Of a DNA stretch of 64,000 nt, positions 36,505 through 45,675 are shown in pieces. The notes beneath the pieces were generated by a model. It saw only the letters and a program-made list of their open reading frames with translations. It was not told the origin of the DNA and did no database searches. Made by a program: the position numbers and the translations under genes. The first letter of the stretch is position 1. Every line of letters begins with the position of its first letter. The DNA is from Fidelibacterota bacterium (GTDB taxonomy: Bacteria > Fidelibacterota > Marinisomatia > SCGC-AAA003-L08 > TS1B11). The DNA lies in assembly GCA_004124295.1 (NCBI GenBank), contig SCKI01000011.1, positions 1 through 64,000 of the forward strand, written 5' to 3'.

Positions 36505-37524
36505 CTAGTGTCTGTACCGTTCCTTGATGGCCGGCACCAGGTAGCCGGAGAAGGCCGACTCAAGGTCGTCCGCCGGTTGCCAGCCCCAGTCCTCGCGGGC
36601 GGCGGATTGGTCCACCTCCACCGGCCAACTGTCCACGATGTCCTGGCGCCGGTCATCCACTTTAAAACCGATCTCGGCCCGGGGGAAATGGGTCAGGATG
36701 ATCTGGCGCAGCTCGGCGGCGCTAGGGCTGAAAGCGGTGATGTTGTAGACCCGCCGGCTCAACCGCTCGACCGGTGCGGCCATGATTTCGCCGATGGCCC
36801 GGATGGCGTCAGGCATGGTCATGAACGGCATCACCCCGTCCTCCCGGATGAAGCAGTCATAAGGTATCCCCTGGGCAGCGGCATGGACCATCTCCGAGGC
36901 ATAATCGGAGGTGCCGCCGGCCGGCAGGGTAACGGCGCTGATCAGTCCAGGGAAACGGATGGAGCGAAAATCGACCCGGAAGGTGCCGGCATCGGCCGCC
37001 AACCGCTGGTAGTACCGGGCGTGATAGGTCCCCAACAGCTCGCAGTAGAGTTTGTTGCAGCCGTACATGGTCTGGGGAAAAAGGAAGTCGTCCTCCTTTA
37101 CCGCTCCAGCTTTGAGCTTGGTCTCCAAGTCCGGTATGCCGTAAACGGCCAGGGAGCTGGGGAAGAAAAACTTCACCGGCCGGCCCTGGCTACGGGCTTG
37201 GTCCACCGCCAGTGTCAGCAGGTTGAGGGTGCCGTCCACATTAACCTGGTGGGCGATCTTCGGGGAGAACTCGGCCCGGGTGCTCAGCAGGGCCGCCAGA
37301 TGGTAGATGGCCGACAACTCATAGCGGCTGTTGATGCTGTCCAGCACGTTCTGGTCGAGGATATTGCCGACAATGTTTTCGTGCAGGGCCGGCCGCAGGG
37401 CCGGGTCCACTTCCTGGATGTCGAGCGCCACGACAGGCACGTCGGCTGTATCCTGCAGCGCCCGGATGAGACCGTGGCCGATCTCGCCATTGGCGCCGGT
37501 GATCAGGATGGCCGCCTTGCGCAT
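36505..37524 (-). CDS. tdh: L-threonine 3-dehydrogenase, epimerase (SDR) type
   Basis: 339 residues. The NAD-binding motif is 'LITGANGEIGHGLIRAL', and the catalytic Tyr-x3-Lys is in 'TMYGCNKLYCELL' with an upstream Ser in 'FFFPSSLAVYG'. This matches the short-chain-type threonine dehydrogenases of Bacteroidota and related groups rather than the zinc alcohol-dehydrogenase type. It oxidises threonine to 2-amino-3-ketobutyrate, the substrate of Kbl. The ACT-domain gene ends 12 bases upstream, and kbl is now 1.75 kb downstream beyond an insertion. Confidence 0.92.
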   Translation of the reverse strand: MRKAAILITGANGEIGHGLIRALQDTADVPVVALDIQEVDPALRPALHENIVGNILDQNVLDSINSRYELSAIYHLAALLSTRAEFSPKIAHQVNVDGTLNLLTLAVDQARSQGRPVKFFFPSSLAVYGIPDLETKLKAGAVKEDDFLFPQTMYGCNKLYCELLGTYHARYYQRLAADAGTFRVDFRSIRFPGLISAVTLPAGGTSDYASEMVHAAAQGIPYDCFIREDGVMPFMTMPDAIRAIGEIMAAPVERLSRRVYNITAFSPSAAELRQIILTHFPRAEIGFKVDDRRQDIVDSWPVEVDQSAAREDWGWQPADDLESAFSGYLVPAIKERYRH

Positions 37525-37535
37525 GGGTCCCGCCC

Positions 37536-37952
37536 TCAGCCGTTGCCGCTGCCGGATGGCCCGGCGCCGGGACCGCTGCCGGGATCAATACTGACCTGCA
37601 GGCCGTCGGCATCTCCGGCTGATTGCAGGGTGGCGGCCAGTTCGTCGGCGGGCAGGGAGCAGCGGTCCGTATCACAACTGATAAGCAGGCTGAAGATGCC
37701 CCCGGCGTGGGCCCGGTCGGCGTTGAGGACCCGGCAACCCAGGTCCTGGAGCTTCTGGAACAGCCCGGCGGCGGCATCGGGATGGTCCGGGCCGGTAGCG
37801 GCGATGATGAAGCGCCCCTGACCGGTGGCGGTTCGGGGCAGCAGGGTCTCCACCCTGCGCACAACACTCGCAATCATCTCCGGGGTGGCATCCGGTCCCA
37901 GGCGAGCCCGGACCCGCGCGGCAATTTCCCGGGCAATATTTGATGGTTCCAT
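37536..37952 (-). CDS. ACT-domain-like small protein upstream of tdh
   Basis: 138 residues. A helical N-terminus ('EMIASVVRRVETLLPR') is followed by a strand-helix-strand segment 'RFIIAATGPDHPDAAAGLFQ' and 'CRVLNADRAHAGGIFSLLIS', which fits an ACT domain. ACT domains bind amino acids and control amino-acid enzymes. The C-terminus is a Gly/Pro/Ser tail. Being the first gene of the tdh unit, it may sense threonine or glycine; that is inference. Confidence 0.68.
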   Translation of the reverse strand: MEPSNIAREIAARVRARLGPDATPEMIASVVRRVETLLPRTATGQGRFIIAATGPDHPDAAAGLFQKLQDLGCRVLNADRAHAGGIFSLLISCDTDRCSLPADELAATLQSAGDADGLQVSIDPGSGPGAGPSGSGNG

Positions 37953-38079
37953 CAGCAGTTCCGCAGTGGCATCATGAATGGTATCCGGTCCGTAAGGGGG
38001 CTTTCAGCAGGCCCGTTCAGACCCGCCGGGGTCCGGATTAGATTGGTGGCGTGACCGGTACATGGCAAAGTAATTTAGA

Positions 38080-38098
38080 CGCCCCTCAAAAAGGGGCG
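38080..38098. other. Stable hairpin upstream of parA
   Basis: CGCCCCT and AGGGGCG pair perfectly around a five-base CAAAA loop. No T tract follows on either strand, so it is not a standard terminator. It lies in the 265-base spacer between the divergent ACT-tdh unit and parAB and could be a leader or processing structure. Nothing else is recognisable in that spacer. Confidence 0.35.
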
Positions 38099-38217
38099 CA
38101 AGGGGTTAATCTCGAAGGAGCAGGTGCATTTCTACCGAGAGGCGGAGCGTTGCGCCTGCCCGGCTGGATGATTAGATTCGGCCCACCATTGATTAGGGAA
38201 CGGACTTGCAGGTATAT

Positions 38218-38991
38218 ATGGCTAAAAAAACAAAGATTATCGCGGTAGCCAATCAGAAAGGCGGGGTTGGCAAAACCACCACGGCGGTGAACCTTGCGGC
38301 GGGGCTTGCGGCCAGCGAAGTAAAGACCTTGCTCATCGACATCGATCCCCAGGCCAACGCCACCAGCGGCCTGGGCATTGAGCCTGATGGTGTGGAGTTA
38401 TCGATTTACGATATCCTCTCCCGCAATACCGATGTCAGCGATGCCATCATCGGCACCCAGCTCGATCACCTCTACATCCTGCCTGCCTCCCACCAGCTGG
38501 TCGGAGCAGAGGTGGAGATGGTCGGCATGCTGGCCCGGGAGTATGTGCTGCGCAAGGCGCTGGCCAACCTGAACGGCGATTTCGAGTACGTGTTCATCGA
38601 CTGTCCGCCCTCCCTGGGGCTGCTGACGGTGAACAGCCTCACCGCCGCCGACTCGGTGCTGATCCCCATCCAGTGCGAGTATTATGCCATGGAGGGGCTC
38701 TCCCAACTGCTCAACACTATCCGCCTCATTCAGCGGCAGCTCAACAAGACCCTGGAGATCGAGGGGGTGCTTATCACCATGTACGATAGCCGCCTGAACC
38801 TTTCCAAACAGGTGGCGGACGAGGTGCGCGCTTATTTCGGCGACAAGGTGTACAAGACTGCCATTCAGCGCAACGTCCGGCTGAGCGAATCGCCCAGCTA
38901 CGGCAAACCGATCATTCTGTACGATGTCTCCTCAATCGGCTCCCAGAACTACATGTCCCTGGTGAGTGAGGTGCTGGCTAACCATGCCTAA
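38218..38991 (+). CDS. parA: Chromosome-partitioning ATPase ParA (Soj)
   Basis: 257 residues from the ATG at 38218 (a TTG twelve bases earlier is less likely). The deviant Walker A reads '[20 protein letters not shown]', with '[16 protein letters not shown]' and '[17 protein letters not shown]' following. ParA binds nucleoid DNA as an ATP dimer and moves ParB-parS complexes. It overlaps parB by eight bases. No parS-like 16-mer is visible nearby. This is the classical chromosomal locus, unlike the orphan ParA at 2.9 kb. Confidence 0.95.
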   Translation: MAKKTKIIAVANQKGGVGKTTTAVNLAAGLAASEVKTLLIDIDPQANATSGLGIEPDGVELSIYDILSRNTDVSDAIIGTQLDHLYILPASHQLVGAEVEMVGMLAREYVLRKALANLNGDFEYVFIDCPPSLGLLTVNSLTAADSVLIPIQCEYYAMEGLSQLLNTIRLIQRQLNKTLEIEGVLITMYDSRLNLSKQVADEVRAYFGDKVYKTAIQRNVRLSESPSYGKPIILYDVSSIGSQNYMSLVSEVLANHA

Positions 38992-39892
38992 GTCCCGTCT
39001 CGGCAAAGGGCTTGAAGCCCTGATTCCACCGGGGGAGGGGCTTGCAGACAGCGACGGCGGCCAGCTGCTGGTGGCGGTGGAGCTTATCGAGTCCAATCCG
39101 TTCCAGCCCCGCAAAGATTTCGGCCTGGGCGAGATGGACAGCCTGGTTAAATCGGTGCAGGCCAAGGGGATTCTGCAGCCCCTGTCGGTGCGTGATATGG
39201 GCGCGGGCCGCTACCAGCTGGTGGCGGGAGAGAGACGGCTACGGGCGGCCAAACTGGCGGGCCTCAAAAAGGTGCCGGTCTATAAACTCAGCGTCAAATC
39301 TGATGTCGACCTGCTGGAGTACGCCCTCATCGAGAATATCCAGCGCGAGGACCTGAACCCGGTGGAGCAGGCCGAAGCCTTCGCCCTGCTGCACAGCAAG
39401 TACGATCTGAAGCAGGAAGCCATTGCCAAGCAGGTGGGCATGAGCCGGCCGGCCGTGGCCAACTATCTGCGCATCCTCAAACTGCCCGCCGAGATCAAGG
39501 AGAGCCTGGCCGGGGGCGACATTTCGATGGGCCATGCCCGCTCTCTTCTGGCCCTGCCCCAGCCGGCTCTGATGCAGAAACTGTGGAAAGAGATCATGCA
39601 GGAGGGGCTCAGCGTCAGGCAGACTGAAACGGCGGTGCAGACCCTGACCGGTGTCAGCCGGAAGGCCACGGGAACGGCCCGGGGCGCCAAAAAGAACGCC
39701 CCCTCGGCGCAGCGGCTCTCATTCCTGAATCATGTGGAGCTGGAACTGTTGGCGCGGCTGAGCACCAAGGTGCGCATCAAGCCCAAGGATGACACGTCGG
39801 GCACTATTGAAATCGCCTACTACTCCCAGGACGACCTGGAACGCATTATCGAAATCATCATTCCTGAGGGGGATCAGGAGCTGGTCGGTTAA
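38984..39892 (+). CDS. parB: Chromosome-partitioning protein ParB
   Basis: 302 residues from the ATG at 38984. The CTP-binding N-terminal domain shows '[10 protein letters not shown]', '[20 protein letters not shown]' (GERRxRA box) and '[20 protein letters not shown]'. A helix-turn-helix follows ('[20 protein letters not shown]'), and the C-terminal dimerisation part ends at '[10 protein letters not shown]'. ParB loads as a clamp on parS and recruits SMC. The start overlaps the end of parA. Confidence 0.95.
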   Translation: MPKSRLGKGLEALIPPGEGLADSDGGQLLVAVELIESNPFQPRKDFGLGEMDSLVKSVQAKGILQPLSVRDMGAGRYQLVAGERRLRAAKLAGLKKVPVYKLSVKSDVDLLEYALIENIQREDLNPVEQAEAFALLHSKYDLKQEAIAKQVGMSRPAVANYLRILKLPAEIKESLAGGDISMGHARSLLALPQPALMQKLWKEIMQEGLSVRQTETAVQTLTGVSRKATGTARGAKKNAPSAQRLSFLNHVELELLARLSTKVRIKPKDDTSGTIEIAYYSQDDLERIIEIIIPEGDQELVG

Positions 39893-39950
39893 TATGGTGG
39901 GGCCAAGCTGCCTTAATCATTGACACCCATTTTTCCCACTGGCTAAACTT

Positions 39951-40769
39951 ATGGGCTATTTGAAGCGGCTTGGGAGCCGCAAATATGACCTTATCGTGAT
40001 GTCCGGCGAGGGCGGATGGAGCCGCAGTTTCAATGTCCGGATGCGCACAGTGGCCGTTTGGGCTCTGGTGGCCGCGCTGGGACTCAGCGGGCTGATCGTC
40101 ACCCTGGTGCTGTATGCGGGACGGCTGGGAGGCTATGACGGACTGGTGGCCCAGAACCGCCAGTTGCGGCTTTATCGTGATCATGTCCGGCAAACGGTGA
40201 TGGACACGGATCGGCACGGACTGCTCAGCGCCGGGCTGGTACAGGAGCTGCTGGGGCCGCTGACGGCCGGCTTGGGGAGTTCCGCTGAAGGCGCCCGCAA
40301 GGACCGGGCCGGCGGCATGCTCTTTGACGGTTACTATCTCAATTTTCTGGATAACGTGCCGACCCTCCCGCCGGTGGATGGGTTCGTTACCCGGGGTCTG
40401 CTGCTCAGGGAGATCAACCTGCAGGCCAAGCACAACGGCATCGACATTGCCGCGGTGTCCGGCGCTGTGATCCAGGCCTCGGCAGCGGGACTGGTGGTCT
40501 TTGCGAACTGGACGGAAGATCTGGGAAACCTGGTGATCATCAGCCACGGCGACAACTATTACACCGTGTATGGGCATAATCAGGTCAACCTTGTGGACCA
40601 GCGGGAAAGGGTGGAGCGGGGCCAGCCCATTGCCCTGGTAGGCAGCACCGGCATGAGTCAGGCGCCGCACTTGCACTTTGAAATCTGGAAGGACGCCCGC
40701 TCCATCGATCCCCGGACGTTGATGGATCTTTACCGCAGGCAGGATATTTCGGTGGATACAGATGGCTAA
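39951..40769 (+). CDS. M23 (LytM) peptidoglycan endopeptidase
   Basis: 272 residues. One membrane helix (about 37-58) follows a basic N-terminal segment, then a periplasmic linker and a C-terminal LytM domain. The metal ligands are in 'KHNGIDIAA', 'VYGH' and 'APHLHFEIWKDA'. These enzymes cut peptide cross-links or act as activators. The gene overlaps the bactofilin gene by eight bases. M23 peptidases and bactofilins work together in controlling cell shape, so the pair is functionally sensible. Confidence 0.93.
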   Translation: MGYLKRLGSRKYDLIVMSGEGGWSRSFNVRMRTVAVWALVAALGLSGLIVTLVLYAGRLGGYDGLVAQNRQLRLYRDHVRQTVMDTDRHGLLSAGLVQELLGPLTAGLGSSAEGARKDRAGGMLFDGYYLNFLDNVPTLPPVDGFVTRGLLLREINLQAKHNGIDIAAVSGAVIQASAAGLVVFANWTEDLGNLVIISHGDNYYTVYGHNQVNLVDQRERVERGQPIALVGSTGMSQAPHLHFEIWKDARSIDPRTLMDLYRRQDISVDTDG

Positions 40770-41181
40770 AGATAACAACACACAGACCAACACCATTATC
40801 GGACCCAACACCATTTTTCAGGGGAACCTGGATGTGAAGGGCTCAGCGCTGGTCTATGGCACAGTCATTGGAGATATCACGGCCGCCGGGCTGGTGCGCA
40901 CCGCCCAGGAATCGGTGGTTAAAGGCGCCATCGTGGCCAGCGAAGCGGTGATAGACGGTAGCCTTGAGGGCAGCCTTTCGGTGAAGGGCCGGGCCACCCT
41001 GGGCGCCAGCGCAAGGGTCGTCGGTGAGGTAAAGGTCGACATGCTGGTGATTGAGGAAGGGGCCCAGTTCACCGGAAAATGCAAAATGAAGGGGGCCAAG
41101 CCATCTACCGATGGGGCCGTGCAGCACGATAAAAAGCATCTCGAATCCGCTGACACCGATGTTAAAGATAATGAATCTTGA
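40762..41181 (+). CDS. Bactofilin
   Basis: 139 residues. The core is a right-handed beta-helix built of short repeats such as 'GDITAAGLVRTAQESVVKGA' and 'GSLEGSLSVKGRATLGASAR', with a polar disordered tail. Bactofilins polymerise without nucleotides on the inner membrane and organise cell-wall enzymes. The overlap with the M23 gene upstream and with atpZ downstream (TTGA) places it at the junction of cell-shape and ATP synthase genes. Confidence 0.94.
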   Translation: MAKDNNTQTNTIIGPNTIFQGNLDVKGSALVYGTVIGDITAAGLVRTAQESVVKGAIVASEAVIDGSLEGSLSVKGRATLGASARVVGEVKVDMLVIEEGAQFTGKCKMKGAKPSTDGAVQHDKKHLESADTDVKDNES

Positions 41182-41441
41182 CGGCCGCGATATCCATACG
41201 GGACCGCGCTGATCTCCCCTCCGGTAATTCTGTGGCATCAGGGTCCCCCTCAAACAAGAAGGCGCTGGTAGCAGCGCAGACGATGGCCGGTGCGGTTATC
41301 GGATTGGGCCTGCTCGGCTATCTTCTCGACCGCAAACTGGAGACGGCGCCGGCCCTCCTCCTGGCTGGTCTCATGCTGGGGTTGGTGGTGGGCTTTTACG
41401 ATTTATGGAGGGCCATGTTTCCTCCCCAGGACCGCCCATGA
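41178..41441 (+). CDS. AtpZ/AtpI-like ATP synthase accessory protein
   Basis: 87 residues, two membrane helices in a hairpin: 'QTMAGAVIGLGLLGYLLDRK' and 'LLAGLMLGLVVGFYDLWRAM'. This is the F0F1-ATPase subunit (AtpZ/uncI-like) pattern with the conserved 'GYLLDR' turn. Such proteins aid assembly or Mg/Ca uptake at the ATP synthase. The start is TTG overlapping the bactofilin stop; a GTG at 41232 is an alternative. The stop overlaps the next start by ATGA. Confidence 0.78.
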   Translation: MTAAISIRDRADLPSGNSVASGSPSNKKALVAAQTMAGAVIGLGLLGYLLDRKLETAPALLLAGLMLGLVVGFYDLWRAMFPPQDRP

Positions 41442-41833
41442 GGCACCATCTTTATGCCGGCGCTCTGGCCGCTCTGCTGGGGCTGGCGGCCCTGCTGACC
41501 AGGCAGATAGCCGGGGGCAGCGCCGCATGGGCCCTGGCCGCGGGTGGCCTCGTTCCGGCCGTGGTTTCCTGGGTCAGTCTGGCCCTGCTGCTGGACGGCA
41601 GCCGGCCCCTCTCGGCCCAGACGCATCAGCGCGATATGCTGATTAACTTTTTTGCCAAGGTGCTGCTCATCGGCGGCTGGACGGTGGCGGTAGTGCTTGC
41701 CACGACCCTGCCCAGGACGGTTTTCGTGGCCTCCCTGCTGATCAATTTCATGGCTTGGCACCTGCTGGAGGCTTGGGCCTATCAGCATCGGCTCATTGCC
41801 GGCCGGCTGGGCACGGGCTCGGCGGCGGGTTGA
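41438..41833 (+). CDS. AtpI-like ATP synthase membrane protein
   Basis: 131 residues from the ATG at 41438 (ATGA overlap), rather than an in-frame ATG 33 bases upstream. Four membrane helices ('LYAGALAALLGLAALL', 'LAAGGLVPAVVSWVSLAL', 'FAKVLLIGGWTVAVVLAT', 'FVASLLINFMAWHLLEAWAY') match the topology of AtpI (subunit I), which helps assemble the c-ring. Sequence conservation in this family is poor, so position in the operon is the main evidence. Confidence 0.7.
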   Translation: MRHHLYAGALAALLGLAALLTRQIAGGSAAWALAAGGLVPAVVSWVSLALLLDGSRPLSAQTHQRDMLINFFAKVLLIGGWTVAVVLATTLPRTVFVASLLINFMAWHLLEAWAYQHRLIAGRLGTGSAAG

Positions 41834-41851
41834 TTCAAATCAAGGGACGAC

Positions 41852-42661
41852 ATGGCGATTCAGGATCATTCTGAACCCATCGGTACGGTCATCCTGCACC
41901 ACGTCACCAACAGCGACGTGCTGTGGCCCCTGAGCCTGTTCGGTTTCGATATCTCCATCACCAAGCATGTGATCATGCTGTGGATAGCCGGGGCCGTGGT
42001 GCTGACGGCGTTTCTGCTGGGTAGCCGGCGCTATCGGAGGGAGCGCGATCCGCTGCCGACCGGTTTCAGCAACATGCTGGAAATGGTCGTGGAATTCGTG
42101 CACAAGAGCATTGTGACACCCAACGTCGGGGCGGCGCATGCGGCCCGCTGGTCGCCGTTGATGCTGACCTTTTTCACCCTGATTTTTACGGCCAACATCC
42201 TGGGCATGATTCCCATCTTTGACCTCATTCCCGGCGGCGGAGGCGGAACAGCCACGGGGAACGTGAATGTGACTGCGGCGCTGGCGATCATCACCTTCCT
42301 GGCCATCATTGTTGCCGGCACCCTGGAGCACGGCTTCATTGGCCATTGGCGCAACCTGGTACCCCCCGGTATCCCCTGGCCGGTGCTGTTTATACTGATA
42401 CCCATCGAGATTCTGGGCATGTTTGTGCGGCCCTTCGCGCTGACCATGCGGCTGGCGGCCAATATGACTGCCGGACACATCGCCATGCTGGCCATCCTGG
42501 CGCCCATATTTCTGCTGGGCAGCCCCTGGGTGGGCCTTGGCTCGGTGCCGCTGAATGTCGGCATCTTCTTCCTGGAGATCATCGTCGCCCTGGTGCAGGC
42601 CTACGTGTTCACCCTGTTGTCAGCCGTGTTCATCGGGGCGGCCATTCATCCGGAGCATTAA
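41852..42661 (+). CDS. atpB: ATP synthase F0 subunit a
   Basis: 269 residues, about six helices. The essential Arg200 is in 'RPFALTMRLAANMTAGH', and the last helix ends 'YVFTLLSAVFIGAAIHPEH'. Subunit a forms the two half-channels that pass ions to the c-ring. A Gly-rich periplasmic loop ('IPGGGGGTATGN') is a local feature. A 68-base spacer separates it from atpE. Confidence 0.97.
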   Translation: MAIQDHSEPIGTVILHHVTNSDVLWPLSLFGFDISITKHVIMLWIAGAVVLTAFLLGSRRYRRERDPLPTGFSNMLEMVVEFVHKSIVTPNVGAAHAARWSPLMLTFFTLIFTANILGMIPIFDLIPGGGGGTATGNVNVTAALAIITFLAIIVAGTLEHGFIGHWRNLVPPGIPWPVLFILIPIEILGMFVRPFALTMRLAANMTAGHIAMLAILAPIFLLGSPWVGLGSVPLNVGIFFLEIIVALVQAYVFTLLSAVFIGAAIHPEH

Positions 42662-42729
42662 GATTTGAACTTGTCTTGAGGTCGCTGACTTCGAGCAAAC
42701 CTAACCTAATAAGTGAGGGTCACATAGAA

Positions 42730-43053
42730 ATGAAAATGAAACGCCTGAGCCGAATGCTATTATTTGTAGCCCTGTTCGCAGGTCTGTCCGCCCCGGCTGC
42801 CCTGGGGGCTCAGGAAGCTGCCGCCGCCGGATCATCCGGGATTGCCCTGCTGGGGGCTGCCCTGGGAGCCGGATTGGTGGTCATCGGCGCCGGTATGGGC
42901 ATCGGACGCTTTGCCGCCGCCGCCGCCGAAAGCACGGCCCGCCAGCCCGAGGCCGCCGCCGATATCCGGGCCGCCATCAACCTGCCCCTGTTCCTGCTGG
43001 AAGGGGTGGCCATCATTGCCGAAGTGGTCTGTCTGCTGATCGTACTGCTGTAG
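42730..43053 (+). CDS. atpE: ATP synthase F0 subunit c, with N-terminal leader and two Glu in helix 2
   Basis: 107 residues from the ATG at 42730. The first 28 residues ('KRLSRMLLFVALFAGLSAPA') look like a signal peptide that would be removed, leaving a normal hairpin of about 75 residues. Helix 1 is Gly-rich ('GAALGAGLVVIGAGMGIG') and lacks the Gln of Na+-type rings, so proton coupling is likely. Helix 2 carries the ion-binding Glu91 in 'LPLFLLEGVAIIAEVVCLLI' and, seven residues on, a second Glu98, where other c subunits usually have Gly or a hydrophobic residue. Confidence 0.93.
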   Translation: MKMKRLSRMLLFVALFAGLSAPAALGAQEAAAAGSSGIALLGAALGAGLVVIGAGMGIGRFAAAAAESTARQPEAAADIRAAINLPLFLLEGVAIIAEVVCLLIVLL

Positions 43054-43057
43054 CGCC

Positions 43058-43552
43058 ATGGAAAAACTGGTTAGTCTCGACACCGGTCTGATCTTCTGGA
43101 CCTGGACCACCTTCCTCATCGTCCTGGTGATATTGGCGACCAAGGCCTGGGGCCCTATGATCGAGGCCCTGGAGCGGCGTCAACATAATATCGCAGAGGC
43201 CCTCGCCGCAGCCGACAAGGCCCGCGCCGAAACCGGGGAGATGAGCGCCAAATACGAGCAGCAGCTCCGCGCCGGCCGGGTTGAGGCCCAGGAAATCCTG
43301 ACCGAAGCCAGGGTCACGGCCCAAAAATTACGCGCCGGTATAGAGGCCACAGCGCATACCAAGGCCGATGAAATTGTCGCTTCGGCGCAGGAGCGCATCG
43401 AGGCCGAGAAGGTAAAGGCCATCGCCGAAATACGCGCCACGGTGGTAGACCTGTCGCTGGAAATCGCCGGGAAGGTGCTGGAGCGCAACATCACTTCCGC
43501 CGACAATCAGAAGTTGGCCGAGGCCAGCCTGCGGCAGATCGGCAAGGCTTGA
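43058..43552 (+). CDS. atpF: ATP synthase F0 subunit b
   Basis: 164 residues: one N-terminal membrane helix ('GLIFWTWTTFLIVLVILATK') and a long charged coiled coil rich in Ala, Glu and Lys, ending 'ITSADNQKLAEASLRQIGKA'. It forms the peripheral stalk. A single b gene implies a homodimer. The stop overlaps the atpH start as TGATG. Confidence 0.95.
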   Translation: MEKLVSLDTGLIFWTWTTFLIVLVILATKAWGPMIEALERRQHNIAEALAAADKARAETGEMSAKYEQQLRAGRVEAQEILTEARVTAQKLRAGIEATAHTKADEIVASAQERIEAEKVKAIAEIRATVVDLSLEIAGKVLERNITSADNQKLAEASLRQIGKA

Positions 43553-44085
43553 TGCGCGCAGCCGGCGACATCCGGAAATTGGCCCGCGCCGTGCTGGCCG
43601 CAGCCCGGGAGCTAGATGCGGTTGACGACCTGGTCGACCGGCTGCAGCTCATCGAAGGGCTGTTTCGGGAGAGCCAGCCGTTCCGCCACCTGCTGATCAC
43701 CCGGCGCATCGCCCCCGGCGACAAGCTGGCCATCCTGCGCAAGACGCTCGGTGCAGCGCTGGGCGAACTCGAATACGGCGCCCTGGAATTCCTGATGGAG
43801 CAGCAGTTGGGGTCCCGTCTGCCGGAGCTGGTGCGCACTGTCGCCCGGTTGGCCGCCTCGCAGGGCGGCAGCTTGGCGCTGACCATTACCACTGCCGAGG
43901 CGCTGCCCGCCGATCAGGTGCGCAGGTTGGCCGACCGGCTGGCAAAGTCACTGGGGCGGACTGTGCGCGCCTCTGCCCACACCGACCCGGCCCTGCTGGG
44001 GGGGCTCAAGCTCCGCCTGGGGAATACGCTGGTGGACGGCTCGCTGGCCCGGCGGCTGGAAAAAGTACGCCAGGGTCTGGCCTGA
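43552..44085 (+). CDS. atpH: ATP synthase F1 subunit delta
   Basis: 177 residues from the ATG at 43552 (preceded in frame by a TTG). The helical N-terminal domain and the C-terminal 'VRASAHTDPALLGGLKLRLG' with 'LVDGSLARRLEKVRQGL' are standard for delta/OSCP, which links F1 to the b stalk. Confidence 0.94.
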   Translation: MRAAGDIRKLARAVLAAARELDAVDDLVDRLQLIEGLFRESQPFRHLLITRRIAPGDKLAILRKTLGAALGELEYGALEFLMEQQLGSRLPELVRTVARLAASQGGSLALTITTAEALPADQVRRLADRLAKSLGRTVRASAHTDPALLGGLKLRLGNTLVDGSLARRLEKVRQGLA

Positions 44086-44133
44086 TAATTTTATGCTGTC
44101 CGAAATCCTTAAAAAATTGGAGTCAATGGTTGT

Positions 44134-45663
44134 ATGTCTGTTGAATTAGAAGCGGGAAAAATATCTGCCCTGTTAAAGGCGCAACTGGAGGCCTTCAAGG
44201 TTGACCTGGATGTGTCCGAAGTGGGCGAAGTGATCACGATTGGCGACGGCGTGGCCCGGGTCCACGGGTTGGATAACGTGATGGCCGGCGAGCTCGTCGA
44301 GCTGCCCAACAATGTCTTTGGCATGGCCCTGAACCTGGAGGAGGACAACGTTGGCATTGTCCTCTTTGGCGAGACCCGGCTGGTCAAGGAAGGCGATCTG
44401 GCCACCCGCACCGGCCGGGTGGTGGAGATCGGCGTCGGTAAAGGGATGCTCGGCCGGGTGGTGAGTCCCCTGGGCTTGCCCATAGACGGCAAGGGGGACA
44501 TCAAAACCGAGCAGAACATGCCCATCGAACGCAAGGCGCCGGGAGTTATTTTCCGGCAACCGGTCCATGAGCCGCTGCAGACCGGCCTGAAGGCCATCGA
44601 CAGCATGGTCCCCATCGGCCGGGGCCAGCGGGAGCTGATCATTGGCGACCGCCAGACCGGCAAGACGGCCATCGCCCTGGACACCATTATCAATCAGCAG
44701 GATACGCACCAGACCGATGCCCCGGTCTACTGCATCTATGTGGCCATCGGCCAGAAGGCCTCTACGGTGGCTACCGCCGTGGCCGAGCTGGAGAAGGCGG
44801 GGGCCATGGATTACACCGTGGTGGTGGCCGCCAGCGCCTCCGAACCGGCGCCGTTGCAGTTTATTGCCCCCTATTCCGGGGCCACTCTGGGCGAGTATTT
44901 CCGGGACAACAGCATGCACGCCCTGGTGATCTATGACGACCTGAGCAAGCACGCTACCGCCTACCGGCAGATGTCGCTGCTGCTGCGGCGGCCCCCGGGG
45001 CGGGAAGCCTACCCGGGCGACATTTTCTACCTGCACAGCCGGCTGCTGGAACGGGCCGCCAAGGTGAATGACGATCTGGGCGGCGGTTCCCTGACGGCTC
45101 TGCCCATCATTGAAACCCAGGCCGGCGATGTGGCGGCATATATCCCCACCAACGTTATTTCCATTACCGATGGTCAGATATTCCTGGAAACCAACCTGTT
45201 CAACTCCGGCATCCGGCCGGCGGTGAGTCCGGGCATCTCCGTTTCCCGGGTCGGGGGCAACGCCCAGATCAAGGCCATGCGCAAAGTGGCCGGTTCGCTG
45301 CGGCTGGAGCTGGCCCAGTTCCGCGAGCTGGAGGCCTTTGCCAAGTTCGGCTCGGATTTGGACAAGGCCACCCAACAGCAGTTGACCCGGGGCGAACGCC
45401 TGCGCGAAATCCTGAAGCAGGACCAGTACCGGCCGGTGCCCGTTGAGGAGCAGGTGGCCATCATATTTGCCGCCGTGGAAGGCTTCCTGGACGATCTGCC
45501 GCTGGACAGGATGAAGCAGTTCGAAGCCGAGTACATCGACTATTTACGGGCCAACGCCGGTGCGCACCTGGCGGCCATTGTCCAGACGGGCCAGCTGGAT
45601 GATGCCACGGCCGATGGGCTGAAAACTGCCACCGCCGATTTCGTAAAAATCTTTTCCGCCTGA
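44134..45663 (+). CDS. atpA: ATP synthase F1 subunit alpha
   Basis: 509 residues. Walker A '[15 protein letters not shown]' lies near residue 171, the alpha signature '[20 protein letters not shown]' near 355, and the DELSEED-equivalent and C-terminal helices follow. Alpha carries non-catalytic nucleotide sites. Length is normal. Confidence 0.98.
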   Translation: MSVELEAGKISALLKAQLEAFKVDLDVSEVGEVITIGDGVARVHGLDNVMAGELVELPNNVFGMALNLEEDNVGIVLFGETRLVKEGDLATRTGRVVEIGVGKGMLGRVVSPLGLPIDGKGDIKTEQNMPIERKAPGVIFRQPVHEPLQTGLKAIDSMVPIGRGQRELIIGDRQTGKTAIALDTIINQQDTHQTDAPVYCIYVAIGQKASTVATAVAELEKAGAMDYTVVVAASASEPAPLQFIAPYSGATLGEYFRDNSMHALVIYDDLSKHATAYRQMSLLLRRPPGREAYPGDIFYLHSRLLERAAKVNDDLGGGSLTALPIIETQAGDVAAYIPTNVISITDGQIFLETNLFNSGIRPAVSPGISVSRVGGNAQIKAMRKVAGSLRLELAQFRELEAFAKFGSDLDKATQQQLTRGERLREILKQDQYRPVPVEEQVAIIFAAVEGFLDDLPLDRMKQFEAEYIDYLRANAGAHLAAIVQTGQLDDATADGLKTATADFVKIFSA

Positions 45664-45675
45664 CCGGGAGCGCCA

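Noticed and set aside
38000-40000. parS site near parAB
   Set aside because: I looked for the TGTTTCACGTGAAACA-type palindrome and found no convincing match in or around parAB; absence by eye is not proof.
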